Shown here: positions 1 to 6,780 of the stretch, one piece after another
Layout: each line of letters opens with the position of its first letter
Position numbering within the stretch: position 1 is the stretch's first letter
Source: VRUE01 sp963718775
Lineage (GTDB): Bacteria > Actinomycetota > Thermoleophilia > Solirubrobacterales > 70-9
Reading direction: 5' to 3'
Assembly: GCA_963718775.1 (NCBI GenBank)
Contig: OY970377.1
Coordinates: 2,294,001 to 2,358,000, forward strand
Length of the DNA: 64,000 nucleotides
The notes under the pieces: model-generated
The model's input: the letters and a program-made list of their open reading frames with translations, nothing else
Database searches by the model: none
Told to the model about the DNA's origin: nothing
Translations under genes and position numbers: made by a program

Positions 1-77
1 TGATCGACCTCGCCGTCGCCCTGCTCGGGGTGATGGTGGCGCTGCCCGCGGTGCTGGCCTGGATGGAGGACCGGTGA
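1..77 (+). CDS. C-terminal end of a membrane transporter (RND/MMPL-like), partial
   Basis: Only the last 24 or so codons are present, entering from the left edge in frame 3 and ending at TGA 75-77. They encode one hydrophobic segment (VALLGVMVALPAVLAW) followed by the charged tail MEDR. This helix-plus-charged-tail ending is common in MMPL/RND exporters, but it is too short to be sure. The stop overlaps the GTG start of the next gene (GTGA), so the two are probably translationally coupled and may act together at the membrane. Confidence 0.45.
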   Translation, partial: IDLAVALLGVMVALPAVLAWMEDR

Positions 78-730
78 GAGACCGTTACTCGCTTGTCGTC
101 GGCCTGCTCTTTGCCGCGGTGATCGCGATCGCGGCGATCACCACTCTCGGCAACAAGGACGAAGGCACGCTCGGGCTCGACGAGGTTCCGCTCAACTGGT
201 CGCTGCCGGCCTTCGCTCTCCCCGATGCCGCAAGTCGGCTGGAAGGAGATGCCAATGTTGCCCAGGACGACTGCGAGACCTCGCAGGATCCCTGCCCGGC
301 CGATGCTCGCCGCCTGCCGGCGTGCCGGATCGGCACTCCGGGCGCGATCCGTGTCTGCGATCTTTTCGACCGTCCCCTGGTGCTTTCATTCTGGTTCTCG
401 CGCGGCGGCAACTGCACCGAACAGCAGGATGTCGTCGACGAGGTCTATGCGCGCTACCGTGGACGGGTGAACTTCCTCTCAGTGGACGTTCGCGACGACC
501 GCGACACGGTTCGCGAGCTGATCCGCCGTCGTGGCTGGAGGATGCCAGTCGGCTACGACCACGATGGCGCTGTTGCCAGCCTTTACCGGATCGGCGGCTG
601 TCCGACCTTTGCCTATGCCTACCCCGGCGGCACGCTGCATGACGCGAGCATCGGCGAGCTGACCGCCTCGCAACTGCAAGCCAAGGTCGACGAGTTGCTG
701 CGCGCGACTCGCGCCGCGGAGGCTGGTTGA
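74..730 (+). CDS. membrane-anchored TlpA/thioredoxin-like protein without CXXC
   Basis: 218 aa. Residues 7-25 form an N-terminal membrane anchor, and the rest is an extracytoplasmic thioredoxin-fold domain of TlpA/AhpC-TSA type. The active-site loop region reads WFSRGGNC (about residues 107-114), so only one cysteine remains where CXXC is expected. The cis-Pro loop is clear (GGCPTF, about 174-179) and carries a second Cys next to the proline. An additional Cys-rich segment lies near residues 67-95. The GTG start overlaps the stop of the upstream transporter fragment. In TlpA-like proteins CXXC does thiol-disulfide exchange; here the chemistry must differ, perhaps peroxidase-like or using the other cysteines. 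Fold assignment is good, function open. Confidence 0.7.
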   Translation: MRDRYSLVVGLLFAAVIAIAAITTLGNKDEGTLGLDEVPLNWSLPAFALPDAASRLEGDANVAQDDCETSQDPCPADARRLPACRIGTPGAIRVCDLFDRPLVLSFWFSRGGNCTEQQDVVDEVYARYRGRVNFLSVDVRDDRDTVRELIRRRGWRMPVGYDHDGAVASLYRIGGCPTFAYAYPGGTLHDASIGELTASQLQAKVDELLRATRAAEAG

Positions 731-731
731 G

Positions 732-1403
732 ATGTCCGACGGCAAGGCCGCTGGCTCAGATCCAGGCTTGGAGCCCTTGCCTGAGCAGGGTTGGGTGGCG
801 CCCCACATCGCCGCCGAGTTCCCCGGTCTCGGCATTGCCTGGGTCGAGGTTGACGGGCCGCCTGCTCGCAGCCCCGAGCCGGTCCAGCGCCGCCTCAGCG
901 ATCTCTCCGACCGCTTCTACGGCTCGCACGCGATCCACATGCGCGAGCGTCCGATTCCCTGGGCCTATCGTGTCTTCTTCCGCCAGATCGGGCTCGACCC
1001 CGACCGCACCCGCACCCCGGTCGAGCAGCTCGCTCTCGATCGCCTCCACGATGGCGCCTACGTGAGCCACGGAATGCCGGCTGACGCCATGACGATCGCC
1101 ACGGTCGAGACCGGTGTCGCCCTGCGCGCCTTCGACGCGGAGCGGCTCGAGGGGCGCCTCTGCATCCGCGACTCGGCGCCGGGCGAGTCGCTGGCCGGCA
1201 AGCCGGGAGAGTTGGCGCAGGGAACCCTGACGATCGCCGACGAGCGGACACCGCTGTCGTTGCTTTTCGGTGGCACGGCAGACGACCCCCCGATCGACAC
1301 GGGCGCCCAGCGGATCGCGGTCGTCGCCGTGCAGGTCAAGGGCGTGCCACAGGCATCGGTCGACGAGGCGCTCTGGATCGCCTGTGCGGCCCTCGCGGCT
1401 TGA
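732..1403 (+). CDS. B3/4 domain protein (PheT-like tRNA-editing fold)
   Basis: 223 aa, starting at ATG 732 just after the previous stop, so probably in the same operon. The sequence resembles stand-alone B3/B4 domain proteins, related to the editing module of phenylalanyl-tRNA synthetase beta chain. Visible features are the N-terminal GLGIAWVEV strand, the central YRVFFRQIGLDPDRTRTPVE segment typical of this family, and a C-terminal strand with GAQRIAVVAVQVKGV. Such stand-alone domains are annotated as DNA/RNA-binding or aminoacyl-tRNA trans-editing proteins; no substrate is assigned here. No membrane segment or signal peptide is seen. Confidence 0.7.
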   Translation: MSDGKAAGSDPGLEPLPEQGWVAPHIAAEFPGLGIAWVEVDGPPARSPEPVQRRLSDLSDRFYGSHAIHMRERPIPWAYRVFFRQIGLDPDRTRTPVEQLALDRLHDGAYVSHGMPADAMTIATVETGVALRAFDAERLEGRLCIRDSAPGESLAGKPGELAQGTLTIADERTPLSLLFGGTADDPPIDTGAQRIAVVAVQVKGVPQASVDEALWIACAALAA

Positions 1404-1476
1404 TCTCCGGTCGCGCTTCCTTAACCAGGTTCTCGTTTTCACGGACCGCACAGTGATTTACACTCGATTCGAGCTT

Positions 1477-2244
1477 ATGCCGGATCTGCTCGACCGAGAC
1501 ACGCTTACTGGGCTTCGCGTGGGAGGCGACGAGCGCCTCGCACGCGCTGAGCTGCGCCGTCAGATCGCTCGCCTCGAGCACGAGCTCTCCCGCCTCACGG
1601 TCGAGGCCTTTCCGCGACTCGATCTTGAGGCTGGCGTCTCGGCCGGTTTTCGCGAGCCGCGAGTGGCTGGCCTCGAAGAGCTCGAGCGCGTTCGCGATGC
1701 GCTCGCCGATCGGGTCGCCGGATCGCGTCAGGCCCTCAAGCGGCAGGGTGAGCTGGAGACCCGCAATCGCGAGTTGCTGCGGCGCATGCTTGCGGCGCCC
1801 GCCGAGCACAAGTGGGTACGAATCTCCCGCAACGACATCGGCGAGTCTGGCTGCGGGCACTGGCACTCGCGCCCGCGCCTCGGTCCGCTTGGGATGTTGA
1901 TGGGCTGGTGGCGGGTCAAGGTCTCCTCTGGATGCCCGTTATCCATGCGGCTTGCGGCCGTTGAGCGTCAAGAGTCCATCCAGACGGCCGGCCGAGGAGC
2001 GGCCGCAGGCGCCCTGGGGGAGCTTCCCGCTGGCCGAGCTGAGCGTGCTCGCGGGCATTGTCATGCTGGCAATCGGCATCTTCGGCAAGAACCCGACCGC
2101 GCTCGGCGTCGGCGTCGTGCTCGCCGGCCTCGGCGGTCTTGCGACCGCCGCCACAGAGCACTTCGCCGGCTATCGCTCCCACACGACCCTGCTCGCGGGC
2201 ATGGTCTTCGTCCTCGTCGTCGGTGGTCTCTTCTACCTCGCTGA
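1477..2244 (+). CDS. conserved hypothetical coiled-coil protein, C-terminus probably shifted
   Basis: The start is ATG 1477 (GTG 1453 is an alternative). The first 155 or so residues look real: a charged coiled-coil part (RRQIARLEHELSRL and a later helix near ELERVRDALADRV) followed by a conserved-looking tail (HKWVRISRNDIGESGCGHWH, then WWRVKVSSGCPL). After about base 1950 the frame stays open to 2244, but it becomes Arg/Ala-rich and overlaps the next gene by about 290 bases in another frame. A single-base indel near 1945-1960 would bring in TGA 1962-1964, so the natural end is probably near 1964. The function is not recognised. Confidence 0.5.
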   Translation: MPDLLDRDTLTGLRVGGDERLARAELRRQIARLEHELSRLTVEAFPRLDLEAGVSAGFREPRVAGLEELERVRDALADRVAGSRQALKRQGELETRNRELLRRMLAAPAEHKWVRISRNDIGESGCGHWHSRPRLGPLGMLMGWWRVKVSSGCPLSMRLAAVERQESIQTAGRGAAAGALGELPAGRAERARGHCHAGNRHLRQEPDRARRRRRARRPRRSCDRRHRALRRLSLPHDPARGHGLRPRRRWSLLPR

Positions 2245-2374
2245 CCTGATCTTGGCGATCTGCCTGGGTGTGGGAGCGGTTGCCTTTGTCGCCGCTTTCA
2301 TCGCGCTGCGCCGCCGCTTTCAGCGCGCCTCCGGAGGGTTGTCCTTCAGAGTCGGTCGCTTCGGCGGCGGCTGA
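1952..2374 (+). CDS. small integral membrane protein
   Basis: 140 aa from TTG 1952; no ATG or GTG lies upstream in this frame after the stop at 1900. A basic, Pro-rich N-terminus is followed by four hydrophobic segments: LSVLAGIVMLAIGIFG, ALGVGVVLAGLGGLATAA, LLAGMVFVLVVGGLFYLA and ICLGVGAVAFVAAFIAL. It ends in a basic Gly-rich tail. It follows the previous gene so closely that coupling is likely. Alternatively, a frameshift near 1950 could make both one protein with a soluble coiled-coil N-terminus. No family is recognised. Confidence 0.55.
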   Translation: MRPLSVKSPSRRPAEERPQAPWGSFPLAELSVLAGIVMLAIGIFGKNPTALGVGVVLAGLGGLATAATEHFAGYRSHTTLLAGMVFVLVVGGLFYLADLILAICLGVGAVAFVAAFIALRRRFQRASGGLSFRVGRFGGG

Positions 2375-2385
2375 TGTGCTGCCCC

Positions 2386-2742
2386 TCAGACGAGTATTGA
2401 TTCTCTGGAGGTCAGTTCGGTCGAGAGCAGCGAGCGCTGGCGGGAGGTGAGGGTGCCGAGGCGCTTGTTCTCGTTCAGCGCCAGGGCGATCAGGAACTTG
2501 CGGGTACGGGTGCGGCCCCAGCGCCGCTGGCTGGTCAGCAGCTCGGCCAGGGTCATGCTCTCGGTCTCCCAGGGACAGTCCCGCACCACATCGGCCGCAT
2601 CGAGGTCCCCTCGGGCGATCGAGCGCTTCAGCTCTGCCCTCGCGAGTCGTACGCGATTGGCACGGGCAAGCGCCTCCATGTGTTGTGGGGCCTTGCTTGC
2701 GGAAGCGGTCGTCTGAACAGGGGCGATCGAAGCTGCGTCCAC
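2386..2742 (-). CDS. integration host factor, actinobacterial type (mIHF)
   Basis: 118 aa from GTG 2742, chosen because GGGAGGAG lies about 6 bases upstream on this strand; the frame continues open to 2838. The C-terminal 85 residues match the mIHF/Rv1388 pattern: a long basic helix (RANRVRLARAELKRSIARGD), then the acidic segment with CPWETESMTLAELL, then a helix-two-turns-helix (RKFLIALALNENKRLGTL) ending in SRQRSLLSTEL. mIHF is an essential nucleoid protein in mycobacteria and streptomycetes that binds and bends DNA through its H2TH motif. The N-terminal 30 residues are Ala/Thr/Ser-rich and probably disordered. Confidence 0.85.
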   Translation of the reverse strand: MDAASIAPVQTTASASKAPQHMEALARANRVRLARAELKRSIARGDLDAADVVRDCPWETESMTLAELLTSQRRWGRTRTRKFLIALALNENKRLGTLTSRQRSLLSTELTSRESILV

Positions 2743-2995
2743 TGGGACTCCTCCCTTCGGGGTGGGTTGACTGGTAGCTGGTTCGCGCCGTTGCCGGAGG
2801 CAAATGCCTCGGCCTGGTCGAGAGGGGCTCTCCACCATTCGCTTCCCTGCCCCGGGATGCGATCGGCGCGGGGGCCAAGCTATGCGCTGGGGGTGGTGAG
2901 CGTCAACCCTGGCCGAGCGAAAGCTCCGCCGACCCGGTCGCTAAGAGCATCTTTTTCGGAGCGGGAACGTCTCGTCGGGTTTTGGCCGAGGCCGA

Positions 2996-3017
2996 AACTA
3001 CCCCGAGCGGGGTAGTT
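2996..3017 (-). terminator. hairpin containing the stop codon of the SPT-like gene
   Basis: AACTACCCC and GGGGTAGTT form a perfect 9-bp stem around the 4-base loop GAGC. The stop codon of the aminotransferase gene lies within the stem, and on the minus strand the stem is followed only by TTT. It probably ends that transcript or protects its 3' end. Confidence 0.55.
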
Positions 3018-4257
3018 CGGGGAAGTCCTCGATCACCCGGGCGATCGTGCCGAGCGCGCCGTCGAGGTGCTCGCGCTCGTGGGTTGCCATCAGGCTGGTG
3101 CGCAGCAGTGCGCCTCCGGGGGGAACCGCTGGATGGATCGCGACGTTGGTGTAGAGGCCTGCGTCGAAGAGCGCCTTCCAGAGCAGCACCGCCTGCCAGT
3201 CGTCGCCGACGACGACCGGCACGACCGGAGTCGTGGCGACGGTTCCGTCGGGAAGCGTGCCTGGCTCGATCACCTTTAGCCCGAGGTGGCGCAGGCCCTC
3301 GCGCAGGTACTCGGCGTTGCTGAGCAGAGCCTCGAATAGTCGCGGACCGTCAGAGCGGATCACCCGCAGCGCCGCCAGCGCCGCTCCGACCGCGGCGGGA
3401 ACCGCCGAGGCGCTGAAGACGAAGGAACGTGAGGAGATCCGCAGGTACTCGATGACGTCGGCGGGGCCGGCGACGAAGCCGCCGCAGGAGGCGAGGCTCT
3501 TGGAGAAGGTGCCCATGCGCAGGTCGACCTCGCCCTCGAGCCCGAAGAGCTCACAGGCGCCTGCGCCGCGGGCGCCGAGCACGCCTGCGCCGTGGGCCTC
3601 GTCGACCATCAGGCGAGCGCCGTAGGCCTTGCAGAGCTCGACGATCCGCGGTAGGTCGCAGACGTCGCCCTCCATCGAGAAGACGCCGTCGACGACGACC
3701 AGCACGCCGCCGCCGTCCCCTGCCGCCCGCTGCAGCATCTTCTCCAGCTTGTCCATGCGGTTGTGGCGGAATGGGCGCAGCTTGGCGCCGGCGAGGCGAC
3801 AGCCGTCGAGGATCGAGGCGTGGTCGCCGGAATCGACGATCACCGTGTCGGCCGGGCCGAGGATCGTGCCGATCGTCCCCAGGTTGGACTGGTATCCGGT
3901 GCTGAAGACGATCGCGTCCTCGCTGCCCATCCACTCGGCCAGCTCCCGCTCCAGTTCGACGTGCAGCGGCGTTGTCCCGTTCAGCAGGCGTGATCCGGTG
4001 ACGCCGGTGCCGTAGGTCTCGAGCGCATCGCGGGCCGCCTGCTTGACCCGCTCGTCGCCGGTCAGGCCCAGATAGTTGTTGGAGCCGAGCATGATCGTCT
4101 CGCGCCCCTCCATCTCGACCACCGGGCCGGCCTGTGAGGTGAGCAGGCGGAAGTAGGGGAGAAGGTCGTGCTCTTTGGCGGCTTCGAGCTGCTCGAGGCG
4201 GTCGTGGTTGCGCGCCTTCTCGAAGACGTCGACCGGGGACTTGGCGGTTTCGCTCAT
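2998..4257 (-). CDS. serine palmitoyltransferase-like alpha-oxoamine synthase
   Basis: 419 aa PLP enzyme that condenses an amino acid with an acyl-CoA or acyl-ACP. The alpha-oxoamine synthase landmarks are present: SNNYLGLT near residue 59, YGTGVTGSRLLNGT at 82-95, H146 in GDHASILDG, DEAH at 219-222 and the PLP lysine K253 in GTFSKS. GTFSKS and GTGVTGSRLLNGT are the forms seen in serine palmitoyltransferases; biotin (BioF) and threonine (Kbl) enzymes normally have GTLGKA. The start ATG 4257 has only 25 bases to the divergent GNAT gene. Together they suggest the first and acylation steps of bacterial ceramide synthesis. BioF or Kbl activity cannot be excluded from sequence alone. Confidence 0.75.
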   Translation of the reverse strand: MSETAKSPVDVFEKARNHDRLEQLEAAKEHDLLPYFRLLTSQAGPVVEMEGRETIMLGSNNYLGLTGDERVKQAARDALETYGTGVTGSRLLNGTTPLHVELERELAEWMGSEDAIVFSTGYQSNLGTIGTILGPADTVIVDSGDHASILDGCRLAGAKLRPFRHNRMDKLEKMLQRAAGDGGGVLVVVDGVFSMEGDVCDLPRIVELCKAYGARLMVDEAHGAGVLGARGAGACELFGLEGEVDLRMGTFSKSLASCGGFVAGPADVIEYLRISSRSFVFSASAVPAAVGAALAALRVIRSDGPRLFEALLSNAEYLREGLRHLGLKVIEPGTLPDGTVATTPVVPVVVGDDWQAVLLWKALFDAGLYTNVAIHPAVPPGGALLRTSLMATHEREHLDGALGTIARVIEDFPELPRSG

Positions 4258-4282
4258 GGCCAGAGTGTAGGTTCCGGCTCTC

Positions 4283-5425
4283 ATGGCAAACGTGACAATC
4301 CGCCCGGTTCGTTCCCGTCGCGAGCTGAAGCGCTTCGTCAAGGTGCCCTTCGGGCTGCACCGCGACCACCCGCAGTGGGTGGCGCCGCTGACCTTCGAGC
4401 GGATGGAGTTCCTCAACCGCGAGAAGAATCCCTATTTCGAACACGCCGAGGCCGAGTACTTCATCGCCGAACGAGCTGGCGAGCCGGTCGGGCGCATCAC
4501 CGCCCAGGTCGACCATCGCTGGGACGAGTACCAGGGCGGCAGCGACGCGATGTTCGGCTTCTTCGAGACGGCCAACGACCCCGAGGTTGCCGCTGCCCTG
4601 CTCGGCGCCGCCACGGAGTGGGCGCGGGGACAGGGCCGCAGCCGCATCCTCGGCCCGATGGACTTCACGACCAACGACGAGCTCGGCATCCTGATCGAGG
4701 GCTACGAGCGCCGTCCGATGATCCTCGAGCCCTGGCACCCCCCGCACTACCGCGAGCTGATCGAGGCCGATGGCTTCGGCAAGGCGATGGACGTGCAGAT
4801 GTGGGAACTGCAGTTCGGCGACCTCAAGGAGGGGGAGAGCTTCGATCCCTCGATCCACGCCGCCGCCGAGAAGGCCCTCAACGACGAAGGGATCCTGATC
4901 CGCAACATGCGCAAAAGCGAGATGGCCGGTGAGGTGCGCCGCTTCATGGATGTCTACAACGAGGCCTGGGGCGACAACTGGGGATTCGTCCCGATCACCG
5001 ACGCCGAGGTCGAGTTCCAGGCCAAGAACCTCAAGCAGGTGATCGACGAGGACTGGGCCTTCATGGCCGAGAAGGACGGTGAGGTCGTCGGCGCCGCTCT
5101 GACTCTGCCCGACATCAACCAGGTGCTGACCAAGCTCAACGGCCGCCTGCTTCCCTTCGGCTGGCTCAGGTTCCTGCTCGGCAAGGGCAAGGTGGATCAA
5201 CTGCGCGTCCTCGCTCTCGGCGTCAAGCACGACTATCGCCATACGGGCGTCGCCGCCGGCCTCTATCTCAAGCACCTGGAGACGGCGGCGCAGCCCGGCG
5301 CGATCGGGGGCGGTGAGATGGGCTGGATCCTCGAGACCAACAAGGCGATGAACCGGGCCATGGAAGGCATGGGCGGCAGGGTCGTCAAGAAGTACCGGAT
5401 CTACGAGAAGACGCTCGGCGTTTAG
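4283..5425 (+). CDS. GNAT-fold acyltransferase, candidate bacterial ceramide synthase (bCerS-like)
   Basis: 380 aa, longer than ordinary GNATs, with two parts. The N-terminal half carries HRDHPQWVAPL, FFEHAEAEYF-like and GPMDFTTNDELGILIEGY motifs. The second half carries the acyl-CoA loop DYRHTGVAAGLY (about residues 316-327). This layout recalls the alphaproteobacterial GNAT family sometimes mislabelled dATP pyrophosphohydrolase, to which Caulobacter bCerS (N-acyl transfer to the sphingoid base) belongs; I recall this resemblance and could not run a search. Divergent placement next to the SPT-like enzyme supports a sphingolipid role. The third enzyme (CerR-type reductase) and the acyl carrier protein are not in this window. 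Confidence 0.65.
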   Translation: MANVTIRPVRSRRELKRFVKVPFGLHRDHPQWVAPLTFERMEFLNREKNPYFEHAEAEYFIAERAGEPVGRITAQVDHRWDEYQGGSDAMFGFFETANDPEVAAALLGAATEWARGQGRSRILGPMDFTTNDELGILIEGYERRPMILEPWHPPHYRELIEADGFGKAMDVQMWELQFGDLKEGESFDPSIHAAAEKALNDEGILIRNMRKSEMAGEVRRFMDVYNEAWGDNWGFVPITDAEVEFQAKNLKQVIDEDWAFMAEKDGEVVGAALTLPDINQVLTKLNGRLLPFGWLRFLLGKGKVDQLRVLALGVKHDYRHTGVAAGLYLKHLETAAQPGAIGGGEMGWILETNKAMNRAMEGMGGRVVKKYRIYEKTLGV

Positions 5426-5510
5426 GCCCCCATTCGTCGATTCGCGCAAGGTGCGGGGTGTGCGGTGGGGCCCCGCCGGGGCTATCGCTAATGTCGATCC
5501 GGTGAGCGGT

Positions 5511-5771
5511 ATGGAGCTGGAGCCGGTTTCTGTTCGGGTTTTGCCCCGTGACGCCTCCGCGCCGCTTCCCGTCCGCAGTGAGGTGAAGACAGCTGTCGTA
5601 GCCGCCGCTGGAGGGGTTCTGGCCGGGGCCGCAACGGTCGCTGCCGTGCGGGCTGTGGGCGCCGTCGCCGGACGCAAGAAGCCCGCAGGCCGCCTTTCCC
5701 GCCGTGACCGTCCCAACAATGTCGTTGCCAGCCGCTCCTTCCTGGTCGACGTGCACCTGCTCGGGCGGTGA
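5511..5771 (+). CDS. small hypothetical protein with one membrane segment
   Basis: 86 aa from ATG 5511; GTG 5502 and an upstream extension to 5451 are also open. The N-terminus MELEPVSVRVLPRD is followed by one Ala/Val-rich helix (AVVAAAGGVLAGAATVAAVRAV), then a basic segment (GRKKPAGRLSRRDRP) and NNVVASRSFLVDVHLLGR. The last bases overlap the GTG start of the glycosylase gene, so it is co-transcribed with a DNA-repair enzyme. The function is not recognised. Confidence 0.6.
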   Translation: MELEPVSVRVLPRDASAPLPVRSEVKTAVVAAAGGVLAGAATVAAVRAVGAVAGRKKPAGRLSRRDRPNNVVASRSFLVDVHLLGR

Positions 5772-6670
5772 GCCTCGAGGTAGAGGTCAGCCCGCCATCG
5801 CCCTACCGGCTGCCGAGTTATGGCGGCGAGGACGGGGTGATGCGGGTCGAGCGGGGTGTCGCCACGCGGTTGCTTCACGTCACTGGATGCCCCGTCCTCG
5901 TACGGGCCTGGGAGCCGGGGAAGGACCGGGTGGCCTTGCGAGCCGAAGCGCTTGACCCTGCCTCGATCGCCGCGCCGGGGCCGGCTGCCGGATACGCGGT
6001 CCGCGACGCTGGCGCGGGGGAGCTGGAGCTGGCGCTCGAGCGGATGCGCTTCGCGCTCGGCGTCGACGACGATCTCGGCGAGTTCCACCGTCGCTTTCGC
6101 GGCGACCCGCTGCTGGGGCCGCTGCTGCGCCGCCGGCCCTATCTGCGCCCACGCCGCCGCCCCTGGCCCTGGGAGGCGCTCGCCTGGGCGGTGGTGAAGC
6201 AGCTGATCGAGAGCGGCAAGGCGGCCCGCATCCAGCGTCGCATCGTCGGCCGCTGGGGGTTGCGGCTGGGCGACGGGCGTGAGGGCCTGCGAGACGTGCC
6301 GACCCCGCACCTGATCGCCGGCCGAGCCCCGGTCGAACTCGAGTCGATGGGCCTGGCGCTGAAGCGGGCGCTCGCCTTGCGCAAGATCGCCGGCGATATC
6401 GACGCGGGCCGCTGCGATCCCAGCGAGCCCGGCGCCGACCGCCGCCTGCTCGCGGTCCGTGAGATCGGGCCCTGGACCGTGCAGTGCCTCGGCCTCTTCG
6501 GCCGTGGCGACCCTGACGCGCTGCCTGCCGGCGACCTCATGTACCTGAAGCTGGTCGGCCGCGTTGCCGGCCTCGGCCGTCGTGCCACGGTCGAGGAGGT
6601 CGAGGAGTTCTTCGCGCCCTACGCCCCGTTCCGGGGCCTCGCCGCGGCCTGGACCAGCGCCGCGGCCTAA
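5768..6670 (+). CDS. DNA-3-methyladenine glycosylase, AlkA/HhH-GPD type
   Basis: 300 aa from GTG 5768 (overlaps the upstream stop). The HhH-GPD core is visible in the C-terminal half: the entry helix WEALAWAVVKQLIES, the hairpin-helix LLAVREIGPWTVQCLGLFG, and then PAGDLMYLKLVG with D256 in the position of the catalytic Asp of AlkA. The N-terminal half (residues 1-110) corresponds to the AlkA-N domain. It should remove alkylated bases from DNA. A perfect palindromic repeat (6675-6727) begins four bases after its stop. Confidence 0.8.
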   Translation: MSLEVEVSPPSPYRLPSYGGEDGVMRVERGVATRLLHVTGCPVLVRAWEPGKDRVALRAEALDPASIAAPGPAAGYAVRDAGAGELELALERMRFALGVDDDLGEFHRRFRGDPLLGPLLRRRPYLRPRRRPWPWEALAWAVVKQLIESGKAARIQRRIVGRWGLRLGDGREGLRDVPTPHLIAGRAPVELESMGLALKRALALRKIAGDIDAGRCDPSEPGADRRLLAVREIGPWTVQCLGLFGRGDPDALPAGDLMYLKLVGRVAGLGRRATVEEVEEFFAPYAPFRGLAAAWTSAAA

Positions 6671-6674
6671 GCAT

Positions 6675-6727
6675 CCGAACTGCATCAACTTTCCGGGCCA
6701 GCGGCCCGGAAAGTTGATGCAGTTCGG
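6675..6727. repeat. dispersed palindromic repeat, copy 1
   Basis: Perfect 25-bp arms (6675-6699 and 6703-6727) around a 3-base loop AGC. The outer arm contains AACTGCATCAACTT, shared with copies at 43862-43910 and 48887-48933. The inner arm here is TCCGGGCC. It lies 4 bases after the glycosylase stop and about 50 bases before the GGDEF gene, and has no U-tract. It could be a transcription terminator, mRNA 3' end protector or mobile REP-like unit. Confidence 0.9.
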
Positions 6728-6780
6728 GATTGGGAGAGGCGGAATTCAAGCGTGCGTGCCAGGCGTCGATAAGGCGAGCA

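Noticed and set aside
2998..4257. BioF (8-amino-7-oxononanoate synthase) or Kbl (2-amino-3-ketobutyrate ligase) assignment
   Set aside because: GTFSKS and GTGVTGSRLLNGT favour the serine palmitoyltransferase group and no biotin or threonine-degradation genes are nearby. It is not fully excluded.
3551..6688. Very long open frame on the minus strand opposite the GNAT and glycosylase genes
   Set aside because: It has no recognisable domain, is Arg/Ala-rich, and is the reverse shadow of well-conserved plus-strand genes in GC-rich DNA.
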